Part shown: positions 46,697-54,657 of the stretch, in pieces | Position numbering within the stretch: the stretch's first letter is position 1 | How the letters are laid out: the number at the start of each line of letters is the position of its first letter | Assembly (NCBI GenBank): GCA_964560205.1 | Contig: CAZLKT010000003.1 | Coordinates: 1-64,000 of the forward strand | Direction: 5' to 3' | DNA length: 64,000 bases | From: CAZLKT01 sp964560205 | GTDB lineage: Bacteria; Pseudomonadota; Alphaproteobacteria; Holosporales; Holosporaceae | Notes under the pieces: generated by a model | What the model saw: the letters and a program-made list of their open reading frames with translations, nothing else | The model's database searches: none | Told to the model about the DNA's origin: nothing | Position numbers and translations under genes: made by a program

Positions 46697-48736
46697 CTAA
46701 GAATGCAATGCAAAGGCAGCAAGCTCCACAAGATGAGACAACTCATACTCACCATGAGCACGTTGCCATTTATGAAAACTTTTTGAAAGGGTCATGGGCT
46801 TTAAAAGCGCCCCATCCCCCCCTATCTCACAAGGATGCCATGCAAATTCTGGTAGGAATTTTACAGGAAAATCGTGAGGAATCCATAAATATCCACACCC
46901 AGGCTCCAAGACCCGAGGCAACTCATGGATAAAAGAGAGAAATGGCATGTCATGGAATGCTTTCCTCTCCTCCCAGTTCTCCAGAAGAAGGCATGGCTTA
47001 TACCCTAGGATCATCATACCATACACTGCCTTACTGATCCACTCATATCGTTCTTGCGGAGAAAAGACGGAGACGTCCTTACCGGTCTCATCGTCTCCAA
47101 TCCAAAAAAATCCGGATGGTCCAACTGTTTTCCCTAAAAGCAATTTATGGGCCGTATCTTTTCTCCAGCTCTCTTTGCTCCATAAAACTGGAGACGAATT
47201 GTGGGGCTGAAAAGAAGAGTAGTCCTCCCACTGCCACGAAGTGATCTCTGGATGATTCTGGCACAGAGACTCTTTTTCTGCTTCGGAGGCCACCAAAACA
47301 GGGCTCCCAAGCTCATACCATTGCATAAATTTTGCCACACAGAGCATTTTTTCTGAAAGGTCATGAGTATGCTCCCCCCCTTGTTGGGGCGAAAAAACAT
47401 ACCATATATTTCCCGACTCCTTTCTCTCTCTCCTTTCCCACAAAGCAGCCCCCAGGGCTGGAAAATTTTTATAGGCCTCTTTATGCAAGACAGCCTCATA
47501 TGTCTTCATACAAAAATCCTTCTGTGTGGATGCTCCGGACGCCACTGCAGCTCGCGCCACTGCCACAGGAAGATGTTGGAGCAGCCGTACATCAAAAGGA
47601 TTGGGTATAAAATATTCTTTGCCGAATTGTTTAACTTTCCCCCCATAATATCCATAAATATCCGCAAAGCCTTTTCGAGCAATGGAGGAAATGGCCTCTG
47701 CACATGCCACCTTCATTTCCTCTGTAATTTTTATGGACCCCGTATCTACGGCTCCACGAAAAATGTAAGGAAAACAGAGAAGATTATTGACCTGATTTGC
47801 ATAATTGGACTGCCCTGTCCCCACCACAGCATCAGGACACACACTGTATACCTCCTCAGGAGAGATTTCAGGATCTGGATTTGCTAAAGCCAAAATAATA
47901 GGGCGTGGTGCCATGGTTTTCACCATCTCTGCCGTGAGAAGACCTTTTTTTGAGAGACCCAAAAACAGGTCTGCACCAACCACAGCATCTGCAAGCGTCC
48001 GGTGAGGGGTCTCATGGGCATATTCTTTTTTATGGTGGGATAAATCCGTTCTGTGATGATGAATCACGCCCACGCTATCCGTAACAAGAATATTCTCACG
48101 AGGAAGCCCCATGTGTCGCAAAAGTCGAAGACAGGAAAGAGCGCTTGCCCCTGCTCCTGACACCACACATCGAATATCTGATATATTTTTTTGCACAATA
48201 TGAAGGGCATTGAGAACAACAGCAGATACCACCACAGCCGTACCATGCTGATCATCATGAAAGACGGGGATGTTCATGCGCTCTTTGAGAGTATCCTCCA
48301 CATAAAAACATTCAGGCGCTTTAATATCCTCCAGATTGATGCCACCAAATGTTGGCTCAAGACTCGCAATAATCTCCACCAATTTTTTAGGATCTTTTTC
48401 GGAAATTTCTATATCAATGGACTGTAAGCCCCCAAACTTCTGAAAGAGCATGGCCTTTCCCTCCATGACTGGTTTTGATGCAGCTGCACCAATGTCTCCA
48501 AGCCCTAAAACAGCTGTTCCATTGGATATCACTGCAATCAATTTTCGTCGCCCCGTGTAGAGAAAAGAATTTTCCTCGTTTTTAAAAATCTCTTGACATG
48601 CTTTCGCCACCCCAGGAGTATACGCCAGTGCTAAATCCTTCGGTTTATCCACAGGCTTTGACGGAACGGTTTTAATTTTTCCTGGTGTAGGATATTGGTG
48701 ATAGTGCAATGCATCGTGAGAGTGGGAAGAAGACAT
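46697..48736 (-). CDS. maeB: NADP-dependent malic enzyme, MaeB type, with shortened PTA-like domain
   Basis: 679 residues. The malic enzyme part (about 1-420) is complete: ALAYTPGVAKAC, GTAVLGLGDIG, IALE-type metal segment FGGINLEDIKAP, VFHDDQHGTA and the NADP fold SGAGASAL. The remaining 250 residues align with the phosphotransacetylase-like domain of large MaeB proteins, normally about 330 residues; here it is shortened and poorly conserved, retaining mainly the end ELSHLVELAAFAL. That domain is regulatory, so control by acetyl-CoA may be altered. ATG 48736 is chosen over an in-frame ATG at 48751. Confidence 0.92.
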   Translation of the reverse strand: MSSSHSHDALHYHQYPTPGKIKTVPSKPVDKPKDLALAYTPGVAKACQEIFKNEENSFLYTGRRKLIAVISNGTAVLGLGDIGAAASKPVMEGKAMLFQKFGGLQSIDIEISEKDPKKLVEIIASLEPTFGGINLEDIKAPECFYVEDTLKERMNIPVFHDDQHGTAVVVSAVVLNALHIVQKNISDIRCVVSGAGASALSCLRLLRHMGLPRENILVTDSVGVIHHHRTDLSHHKKEYAHETPHRTLADAVVGADLFLGLSKKGLLTAEMVKTMAPRPIILALANPDPEISPEEVYSVCPDAVVGTGQSNYANQVNNLLCFPYIFRGAVDTGSIKITEEMKVACAEAISSIARKGFADIYGYYGGKVKQFGKEYFIPNPFDVRLLQHLPVAVARAAVASGASTQKDFCMKTYEAVLHKEAYKNFPALGAALWERRERKESGNIWYVFSPQQGGEHTHDLSEKMLCVAKFMQWYELGSPVLVASEAEKESLCQNHPEITSWQWEDYSSFQPHNSSPVLWSKESWRKDTAHKLLLGKTVGPSGFFWIGDDETGKDVSVFSPQERYEWISKAVYGMMILGYKPCLLLENWEERKAFHDMPFLSFIHELPRVLEPGCGYLWIPHDFPVKFLPEFAWHPCEIGGDGALLKPMTLSKSFHKWQRAHGEYELSHLVELAAFALHS

Positions 48737-48842
48737 AAAGGCCCCAATCATATTGCTTCTATACCTATGGTAGAAGTTTTAAAAAAAAAGGAAAAGGGCC
48801 TGTTCCAGAAAATGCAGTGCAAAAAAAAATTTTTATCTCTTT

Positions 48843-49199
48843 TCACAAGCTTGCCACATGGGTGAGGTCCTCTCCTCCCAGGAGATGGAAATGAAAATGT
48901 GGAATCTCCTGATGGCCATGTATGCTCTCATTGGTTACCCATCGAAGCCCTTGAGACAAATCCATGGTATGAGAAAGCTTTGCCATGGCCCGTGCAAAAT
49001 CCACGATTTCCTCCTCTCCAGCTGTGCCATAAAAATCTGTTGCATGGGAGTAATGCCCTTTCGGAATAAGCAAAATGTGGATTTTGGCTTTGGGATGCAG
49101 ATCATGAAATGCGAGGCTGTGTGGGGTTTCCAGAACTTTTTTACAAGGTATCTCTCCCGAAATAATCCGAGAAAATATATTCAAAACATATGGTGACAT
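48843..49199 (-). CDS. HIT family nucleotide hydrolase
   Basis: 118 residues. HINT-type histidine triad protein: NIFSRIISGEIPCKKV start, HILLIPKGHY, and the triad HFHFHLLGG with histidines at 101, 103 and 105. Family members hydrolyse AMP-lysine or similar purine phosphoramidates. Full length. It stands alone between maeB and the set 1 proteins. Confidence 0.93.
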   Translation of the reverse strand: MSPYVLNIFSRIISGEIPCKKVLETPHSLAFHDLHPKAKIHILLIPKGHYSHATDFYGTAGEEEIVDFARAMAKLSHTMDLSQGLRWVTNESIHGHQEIPHFHFHLLGGEDLTHVASL

Positions 49200-49295
49200 G
49201 CCCGCTCCCCATGAGAAAATCTTCCATCACCATAACAAATGTCACAATAAAAGAAAAGCACTCACTCAGAAAAGAGACATTCCTCATATACAAAA

Positions 49296-49315
49296 GGGGG
49301 GTATAATCACCCCCC
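49296..49315 (-). terminator. Intrinsic terminator of set 1 copy B
   Basis: GGGGGGT/ACCCCCC stem with a 6-base loop (49296-49315). Read on the minus strand it is followed by TTTTG. It lies about 27 bases past the stop at 49343. Confidence 0.5.
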
Positions 49316-49342
49316 CTGGATAGTGACACCACAAGCTGAGAT

Positions 49343-50383
49343 TCATGCTCTTGCAATGGGGCGCTCTACTTCGGCTTTCCGCTTCATCGTCTTTCTTTTT
49401 TCGTTGCTCTGTTTCTGTTTACCCGCTGTTGTTGTCTTGAAACAGGGGGAACATCCATCTGCTTGCTTCTGAAGTCGAGTCTCGAATTCATCTCGGATCT
49501 TTTTCGAAAAATCACTCTGTTTTGGGTTTTTCTTATAAAGATCTCTGAAATCCTCCTTCCTCCACAAAAAGATTCCCTTTTGAAAGGTTTCTTCAACGCA
49601 TTGTTTAGAAACTCCCAAATCCAAAAAAGCGTTAGAAAGAGCCCTATAATACGCTATGTCTCCATTGGATGTGGGAGAGTCAGCGAGGGCACGAAAACGC
49701 TTCAGATTATCGGAATCCATTCCTCGATTTTTCAGAAAAATCGCGTATAACTTCTCCATATTTTTTGGAAAACCAGTTGGATCTTTCTTATAGAGATCTT
49801 CAAAATTTTCCCTTGGAAAAAAAAAGGCTCCCTCATCATAAATTTTTTCAACACATTCTTTGGAAACCTTCATCTTTGAAAAAATATCAACACAGATCTT
49901 CTTATATTCTTTTTCGGTAAGCTTTTTTTCTGAAACAGGTTTTTGTGTGCCACCTTTATTTTTTGCTGGAACAGCAATGGATTTGATACTCGCATCTATC
50001 ATATTCCCAAGACCATATGATATCAATGCGTTGTACGCAAGAGCATGTTGTTTGTCAACCCCCACAATTTCCATGGCCAAAAGAGCTTCAAAATTTTTCC
50101 GAAAACCTTCCGGAGAGCGATCTCTTTCAAAAGCAGCTCTTGTTGTGTAGTCTTGCGTAAATAGCCCGGCTCTATACACTTTTTCAGCAAACTCTTTCGA
50201 TGCACCCAAAGCCTTTGACCAAACATCTACACATATCTGACGAAATGCGTCGCCCCTCCACTCAAGCTGCTCTTTCTTTTCATTGCCATTTTGTGTTTGG
50301 ACAAGCACCGCACCATGAATGGCTTCCGCCGAACAAGATGCAAACACAAGGAATAATGCTATAAAGGAAATCTTCTTTTTCAT
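49343..50383 (-). CDS. Secreted repeat protein, set 1, copy B
   Basis: Unrecognised, 346 residues from ATG 50383 (a frame reaches back to 50407). Signal peptide MKKKISFIALFLVFAS with CSAEA; FASC is close to a lipobox, so a lipoprotein is possible. Three modules at about 46-104, 160-215 and 245-303. The clearest has KKICVDIFSK, VSKECVEKIYDEG, then DLYKKDPTGFPKNMEKLY. The segment QLEWRGDAFRQI just after the signal peptide is nearly the same as in copy C upstream (HLEWRGEAFKRI). The C terminus is a basic tail with PCFK. An extended -10 lies at 50414-50422 and a terminator follows. Confidence 0.75.
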   Translation of the reverse strand: MKKKISFIALFLVFASCSAEAIHGAVLVQTQNGNEKKEQLEWRGDAFRQICVDVWSKALGASKEFAEKVYRAGLFTQDYTTRAAFERDRSPEGFRKNFEALLAMEIVGVDKQHALAYNALISYGLGNMIDASIKSIAVPAKNKGGTQKPVSEKKLTEKEYKKICVDIFSKMKVSKECVEKIYDEGAFFFPRENFEDLYKKDPTGFPKNMEKLYAIFLKNRGMDSDNLKRFRALADSPTSNGDIAYYRALSNAFLDLGVSKQCVEETFQKGIFLWRKEDFRDLYKKNPKQSDFSKKIRDEFETRLQKQADGCSPCFKTTTAGKQKQSNEKRKTMKRKAEVERPIARA

Positions 50384-50413
50384 AATAAACCCCAATAATG
50401 AAACCACGTGTAG

Positions 50414-50422
50414 ATTATATCA
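50414..50422 (-). promoter_or_regulatory. Extended -10 element of set 1 copy B
   Basis: The minus strand reads TGATATAAT, a TGn-extended perfect -10. No good -35 is seen, which extended -10 promoters tolerate. Predicted start about 24 bases before ATG 50383. Confidence 0.45.
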
Positions 50423-50828
50423 GAAAAAAAGTACATGAATAGACCACCATGTCGCCAGATTCCTCCACAATATCTCTCTTTCACACCCCCCACTGCTTGC
50501 TTCTATGCATTTTTTCAGCATTCTTCTGACCATGTATCTTACAATCGAGTGAGCCAGGGGTATCACAACGTCGACGCTCGTGCCCCTTCAATATGACTCC
50601 CTCTCATATGAAGAGGGGGTCTTTTCGATTCTCTCAAAAATCCCATTGTTGGCTGCGTATCGTTCTCCTCCTAGCATAAGATTCATCCGGATCCACACCA
50701 CCCTAGCTTTCCACCTGTCTCAGCAGATTCTCTGGAGGACCCTGTTCTTCAAAGGACACCAATGCAGATAGGCTTATACTACTTCCTCACTCAACCCATG
50801 TGCTGGAGTAATTTCTTATGATGTCGCT
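50423..50828. other. Intergenic region between set 1 copies C and B
   Basis: About 400 bases without an acceptable gene. A 63-codon plus-strand frame (50580-50771) and a short minus-strand stretch near 50460-50580 look like neither known protein nor known RNA. Could be decayed coding sequence. Confidence 0.4.
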
Positions 50829-51698
50829 TCAGGGTAAGGCAGGGTCACAGGTGATGTTGGGACAGCTGCCCAGAAACTCAGAATCTTTTTTTGTGCCTAG
50901 ATGAAAAATTCTAAGAGGATTACTCATTTTTCCTCCTAACATCTTTGTCCGATACTCATATAAGTCTCTCAAATAGTGCACAAATCCTTGCGGATCTGCT
51001 TTATAGATATCGAGAAAATTTTCTTTCATCCAAAATGGATTGTTATATCGATCGTTCTCATACTCTTTTTCAGCATCTTCTGTAGAAACACCCAAAAGTT
51101 TTATGGCCTCAATGCAGGCTTTCCTATATATTGCCTCAGTCAGCTCCTGTCCCTGTGAGAGCGCGCTCTGCATGCAGACCTGGTTATAAACGTGGTCATA
51201 AGGGTCTTGTTCTTTTAATACTTCCCCCGGAATGACTCCTTCAACCTTATCTCGTTTCACCTCTTCTCTTTTTTCCTCTCTTCTCCTTGCCGCAGCAAAT
51301 GACTGGAGGGTTTCCTCTATTTCATGCAATCTCTTATTTGCTAAGGATTCCACATATGCGCAGCCATAATCGCGATCATAACAAAAAAAACTGAGTCCAG
51401 CCTTACTCCATATCTCCACATTCTTTTGAAAGCCGGAAGGAGAAGGGTCTCTTTCATAGATTTGTCTCAGCTCTCTTAAATAAATGCCACTCTTATATAT
51501 TCTTTTGACACTCTCCTGAGAAAAGCCCCAGAACCTTTTGAGCTCCTGGAGCACTATCCGTTTAAAGGCCTCCCCCCTCCATTCAAGATGCTCACTTCTC
51601 TCATCTTGTGCGTGTACACTCATTGCATGGACAGCATTTCCTGCTAAACAGCATGCAAACACACAAAAAAATGCTAGAAAAAAAATCTTCTTTTTCAT
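50829..51698 (-). CDS. Secreted repeat protein, set 1, copy C
   Basis: Unrecognised, 289 residues. Signal peptide MKKKIFFLAFFCVFAC with AVHA near residue 25. Two modules, about 44-100 and 191-252, the second reading RKACIEAIKLLGVSTEDAEK, then NFLDIYKADPQGFVHYLRDLYEY. Between them is a charged helical linker (about 125-160, RRREEKREEVKRD). The signal peptide and first 20 mature residues are very like copy B, so B and C look like a tandem duplication that later diverged. GGGGG lies about 8 bases before the ATG. A TTGATC, 17 bp, TATGGT promoter stands roughly 35-60 bases upstream. Confidence 0.75.
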   Translation of the reverse strand: MKKKIFFLAFFCVFACCLAGNAVHAMSVHAQDERSEHLEWRGEAFKRIVLQELKRFWGFSQESVKRIYKSGIYLRELRQIYERDPSPSGFQKNVEIWSKAGLSFFCYDRDYGCAYVESLANKRLHEIEETLQSFAAARRREEKREEVKRDKVEGVIPGEVLKEQDPYDHVYNQVCMQSALSQGQELTEAIYRKACIEAIKLLGVSTEDAEKEYENDRYNNPFWMKENFLDIYKADPQGFVHYLRDLYEYRTKMLGGKMSNPLRIFHLGTKKDSEFLGSCPNITCDPALP

Positions 51699-51773
51699 GA
51701 CAAACCCCCGTGAGAAACCATACGACCACCATAGAAAAAAGCGACAAAAAGATCAAGGAGCTTCCATGTATGC

Positions 51774-52289
51774 TCACTCCTCATATATGGACAGGGCTAA
51801 AGCATGTAGGGCATCATGCAATGTTCCTGAGGGAATGTCCTCCAAAAGCTTTGTGGGAATCAGTGAAGAGGGTGCGGTGGACTGAGGAGCCACTTGAGAA
51901 GGTTTGGTAGAAGGAGGAGTGCCCCCTGCATGCTCATGAACTCTGCGGCCAGCATAATGTGTATGCTGACGAAAAGTCACGTGGGAGACCGACCTGTACC
52001 CCATATATTGATTCACACGCTCCATAATTTCTTGAGATTTTGAGAGAGAAAAAAATGCATCCACCGATAAAAGTGCCACGTACAAAATCCCTCCTTCCTT
52101 TTGCTTCATGGATACAAAACGAAGAGGCAAAGTTTTCTGAGCAATCTCCTCCCCAACAATGGAAGACCAATTGAGAGCTAAGGTAGTATACATGGCATCT
52201 TTTTGAGAAAAAAGCGATGGGAGGACGTCCTGCAGAACAGATCCCACAGAACAAACCCTCCCTCGACTATCTTTTTTTTCCACCATCAT
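51774..52289 (-). CDS. DUF721/DciA-like protein
   Basis: 171 residues. The family core is visible in the first 110: ALNWSSIVGEEIAQKTLPLRF, a strand LYVALLSV, then IMERVNQYMGYRSVSHVTF. DUF721 includes DciA, which helps load the replicative helicase DnaB in bacteria without DnaC. The C-terminal 60 residues are Pro/Ser/Thr-rich. It lies 21 bp upstream of the marC stop on the same strand, which is opposite to usual contexts and gives no functional hint. Confidence 0.75.
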   Translation of the reverse strand: MMVEKKDSRGRVCSVGSVLQDVLPSLFSQKDAMYTTLALNWSSIVGEEIAQKTLPLRFVSMKQKEGGILYVALLSVDAFFSLSKSQEIMERVNQYMGYRSVSHVTFRQHTHYAGRRVHEHAGGTPPSTKPSQVAPQSTAPSSLIPTKLLEDIPSGTLHDALHALALSIYEE

Positions 52290-52310
52290 TTATGTAAAAA
52301 TGCTTTCTAC

Positions 52311-53036
52311 CTACGAGGAGGACACAATTTTCAAAAGATCCGTACAGGTTCCTATAGCCCCTGAAAAAACCATTTGAACAGCAATGGCAGAGATCACCAA
52401 ACCAGCAACTTTCTGGAGGATATTTTGCCCACTTTTACCTAAAAATTTCATAATATGCTGTCCAACCATCATAGCACAAAAAACAACCAAAAGAATAACA
52501 GCAATAACACAAATAATGCTAACGTAAAAAGGCAAAGAATCCGATACATCTGACATAAGCCCGAGCAAAATAGAAATGCTACCTGGACCCGCAATGAGAG
52601 GAAAACCCAAGGGAAAAATCGAAACATCCTTCGAAACATCCAGTACGTCATCGGAAACACTCAAGACATCCTTAGACACTTTATTCACCACATCCTTAGA
52701 CACGTCCATGACCTTTTCCTTTAAAGGCATATCTTTATCTGAAGAAGAGGGTGCCGTCACCATGGAGTATCCAGAGGCAAACAAAAGGATACCACCAGCC
52801 ACGCGAAAAATATCCAAGCCAATGCCCATGAATGCCAGAAACCACTTCCCCAAAAGAGCAAAAAAAGTCAGAAGACAGAAAGCAAAAATACAGCTCCTCA
52901 TTGCCGCAGAGTTGCGCTCCTTGGTTGAGCAAGAGCTCGTGAGACTAAGATACGAGGGAAGCACAAAAATAGGATTCATCACCAGAAAAAGCTTCGCCAA
53001 TGCGACGCCAAAAAAAGAAACTGCGGTCATCTCCAT
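52311..53036 (-). CDS. MarC/UPF0056 family membrane protein with inserted repeats
   Basis: 241 residues, about six membrane helices. MarC family blocks: LFLVMNPIFVLPSYLSL near residue 16, LLFASGYSMV, FPLGFPLIAGPGSISILLGL and the C-terminal VAGLVISAIAVQMVF. Function of the family is unsettled. The cytoplasmic loop (about 105-140) holds an unusual array of VSKDV units (VSKDVVNK, VSKDVLS, VSDDVLD, VSKDVS) encoded by near-repeats around 52620-52715. Confidence 0.85.
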   Translation of the reverse strand: MEMTAVSFFGVALAKLFLVMNPIFVLPSYLSLTSSCSTKERNSAAMRSCIFAFCLLTFFALLGKWFLAFMGIGLDIFRVAGGILLFASGYSMVTAPSSSDKDMPLKEKVMDVSKDVVNKVSKDVLSVSDDVLDVSKDVSIFPLGFPLIAGPGSISILLGLMSDVSDSLPFYVSIICVIAVILLVVFCAMMVGQHIMKFLGKSGQNILQKVAGLVISAIAVQMVFSGAIGTCTDLLKIVSSS

Positions 53037-53230
53037 AAAAATTCCTTAAAAAAGGCACTATGGTCTGACTCTATCATATTTTTTTATAAAAAAAAATCCC
53101 CCCAGAGAAAAAGAATACCTCACTTTTCACTCTTCAAAAATACTTTTCCATATGTTGTGTCAGCGGGTTTCCTTCCTTCTCGCGCACTTACCCACGTACA
53201 CACAAGAAAAGACTTTACAAAAAAATATAT

Positions 53231-53256
53231 AAAAATCTTTATTTTATAAGATTTTT
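53231..53256. other. AT-only inverted repeat
   Basis: AAAAATCTT and AAGATTTTT, nine perfect pairs around an 8-base loop. It could work as a bidirectional end signal between marC and copy D. The rest of 53037-53435 holds no gene I accept. Confidence 0.35.
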
Positions 53257-53347
53257 CATCTGAGATGCTCTTTGAAAAGCTTTGGGATTATTCCAGCCTC
53301 TCTCTACATAACACACATAACACAACCCCCCATAAGAGAATATCTCG

Positions 53348-53383
53348 ATTTCTGAGGGAAAATCTCCCCTCAGAAATTTTTTA
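53348..53383 (+). terminator. Orphan plus-strand intrinsic terminator
   Basis: ATTTCTGAGGG pairs with CCCTCAGAAAT (11 bp, 8-base loop), followed directly by TTTTT on the plus strand. Both flanking genes are on the minus strand, so it does not end any annotated gene. Confidence 0.5.
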
Positions 53384-53435
53384 TATCATAAATTATAGAA
53401 AATACGAGAGCCATGAACTTTATTCCGGATCTCCC

Positions 53436-54212
53436 TCAATCTTCTGGTGCACGTGTGATGCTGTAAGGGACAAACTTTCGTCCCTGCCAGTATATCAGGT
53501 CGACCTCCTCAAACTCCGGCGATACTTGGTATAGCTTATTTAAAATTTCCCGATATTCATTGAGATCCACCTTCTCTAATTCCATCTGATGCTCATACAA
53601 ACCTTTCAAATTTTCCATAAAGTTCTCTGGATCTTTTTCATAAAAATCCCTCAATATGTGTCTGGTCAGAACAAGTTTTGTTGGAAAACAACAAGAAGCA
53701 TATGCGCGTCTGACAGCCTCTGCCTCAACCTCTAAAATCTGAGAATATGCGTAAACAAACGCTTCTTCATAGAGTTCTTCACTGAGGGGATTTTCTGAGC
53801 TTTGCTTTTTTGAGGCTGTTGTCATGACCACATCCTTATGATCTACACATGGGTACTGAGCAACATATGATTCAAAAAGCTTCTCCGCATCCTTCAACTT
53901 TTCCTCTGCATCTTTTATCTTTTCTTCATGGTTCTCCTTTGCCTTAGTATACTTTAAGTAGAACTTGATATCGTTTAGAAAAACGTTTAGATCATGTCCA
54001 GGGTGCAAAACAAATTCACAACCATCCGTTGTATATATTTTTATAGCATCTTCCGTGGAACACCCCACAAGATTTGCATAGATATCTATAAAAATTTTTT
54101 CATACCCAGCTAGATTCTCCATCTTGGTTTTAAGATCAAACATCCCATGTATACTCCCTGTAGAACAGAACATCACTACAGAGAAAAACATCCTCAAAAA
54201 TCTTTTTTTCAT
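53436..54212 (-). CDS. Secreted repeat protein, set 1, copy D
   Basis: Unrecognised, 258 residues from ATG 54212, preceded by GGGGGAG at good spacing. Signal peptide MKKRFLRMFFSVVMFCSTGS. Two modules: about 37-90 (YEKIFIDIYANLVGCSTEDA) and 148-211 (YEEAFVYAYSQ, then DFYEKDPENFMENLKGLYEHQ). A Lys/Glu coiled-coil linker (KDAEEKLKDAEK) lies between. Most diverged of the four copies, but signal peptide, module spacing and the DPxxFxxNLKxLY end are kept. Confidence 0.72.
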   Translation of the reverse strand: MKKRFLRMFFSVVMFCSTGSIHGMFDLKTKMENLAGYEKIFIDIYANLVGCSTEDAIKIYTTDGCEFVLHPGHDLNVFLNDIKFYLKYTKAKENHEEKIKDAEEKLKDAEKLFESYVAQYPCVDHKDVVMTTASKKQSSENPLSEELYEEAFVYAYSQILEVEAEAVRRAYASCCFPTKLVLTRHILRDFYEKDPENFMENLKGLYEHQMELEKVDLNEYREILNKLYQVSPEFEEVDLIYWQGRKFVPYSITRAPED

Positions 54213-54239
54213 GAAAAAACTCCCCCTATATGGAACCAA

Positions 54240-54657
54240 CCTCTGAATTCTAACTCAAAAAAGTTTTTAAAAAAAGAGATTTTTTTATAAAAAACAGAAA
54301 TACAACTCAGAATTCATTAACCATGTGTTTTTTAAATGTATTTTATAGGAAAAGTTCGAATACCTCCCGCCCTCGAGCGGGCTCTATGCATGCAACACAG
54401 TCATTCCGAGTATTACGAAGATGCACCTCCTCGTATCCCTCCAAGATGAATGGCGGCTCAGCACCATCCATATGGAAATATTCTCATCTACATTAGAAAG
54501 CTCTACGAAATACGTTATAAGTCACACCACAGTCTATTGTCTTAAGAAGGCATCCCCACCCCCCTTGAAGCAAGGAAGATGGGGCGCAAGAAGACTCCAC
54601 GGAGAAGAACCATGCATAAACACGACATGCCCCACATCAAAAACCTAATAAAAAGAC
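54240..54657. other. Intergenic region upstream of copy D
   Basis: About 420 bases between two minus-strand secreted-protein genes. Contains a short hairpin CCCGC/GCGGG near 54368-54383. A 75-codon plus-strand frame has no ribosome site or recognisable content. Nothing else seen. Confidence 0.4.

Noticed and set aside
48640..48655. TTATCCACA as a DnaA box
   Set aside because: Single copy inside maeB coding sequence, far from dnaA; likely chance.
50442..51732. Shared GACCACCAT upstream of set 1 copies B and C as an operator
   Set aside because: Nine bases only, at different distances from the starts, and not found upstream of copies A and D.
54421..54648. 75-codon plus-strand ORF
   Set aside because: No ribosome site, no recognisable content, opposite to flanking genes.
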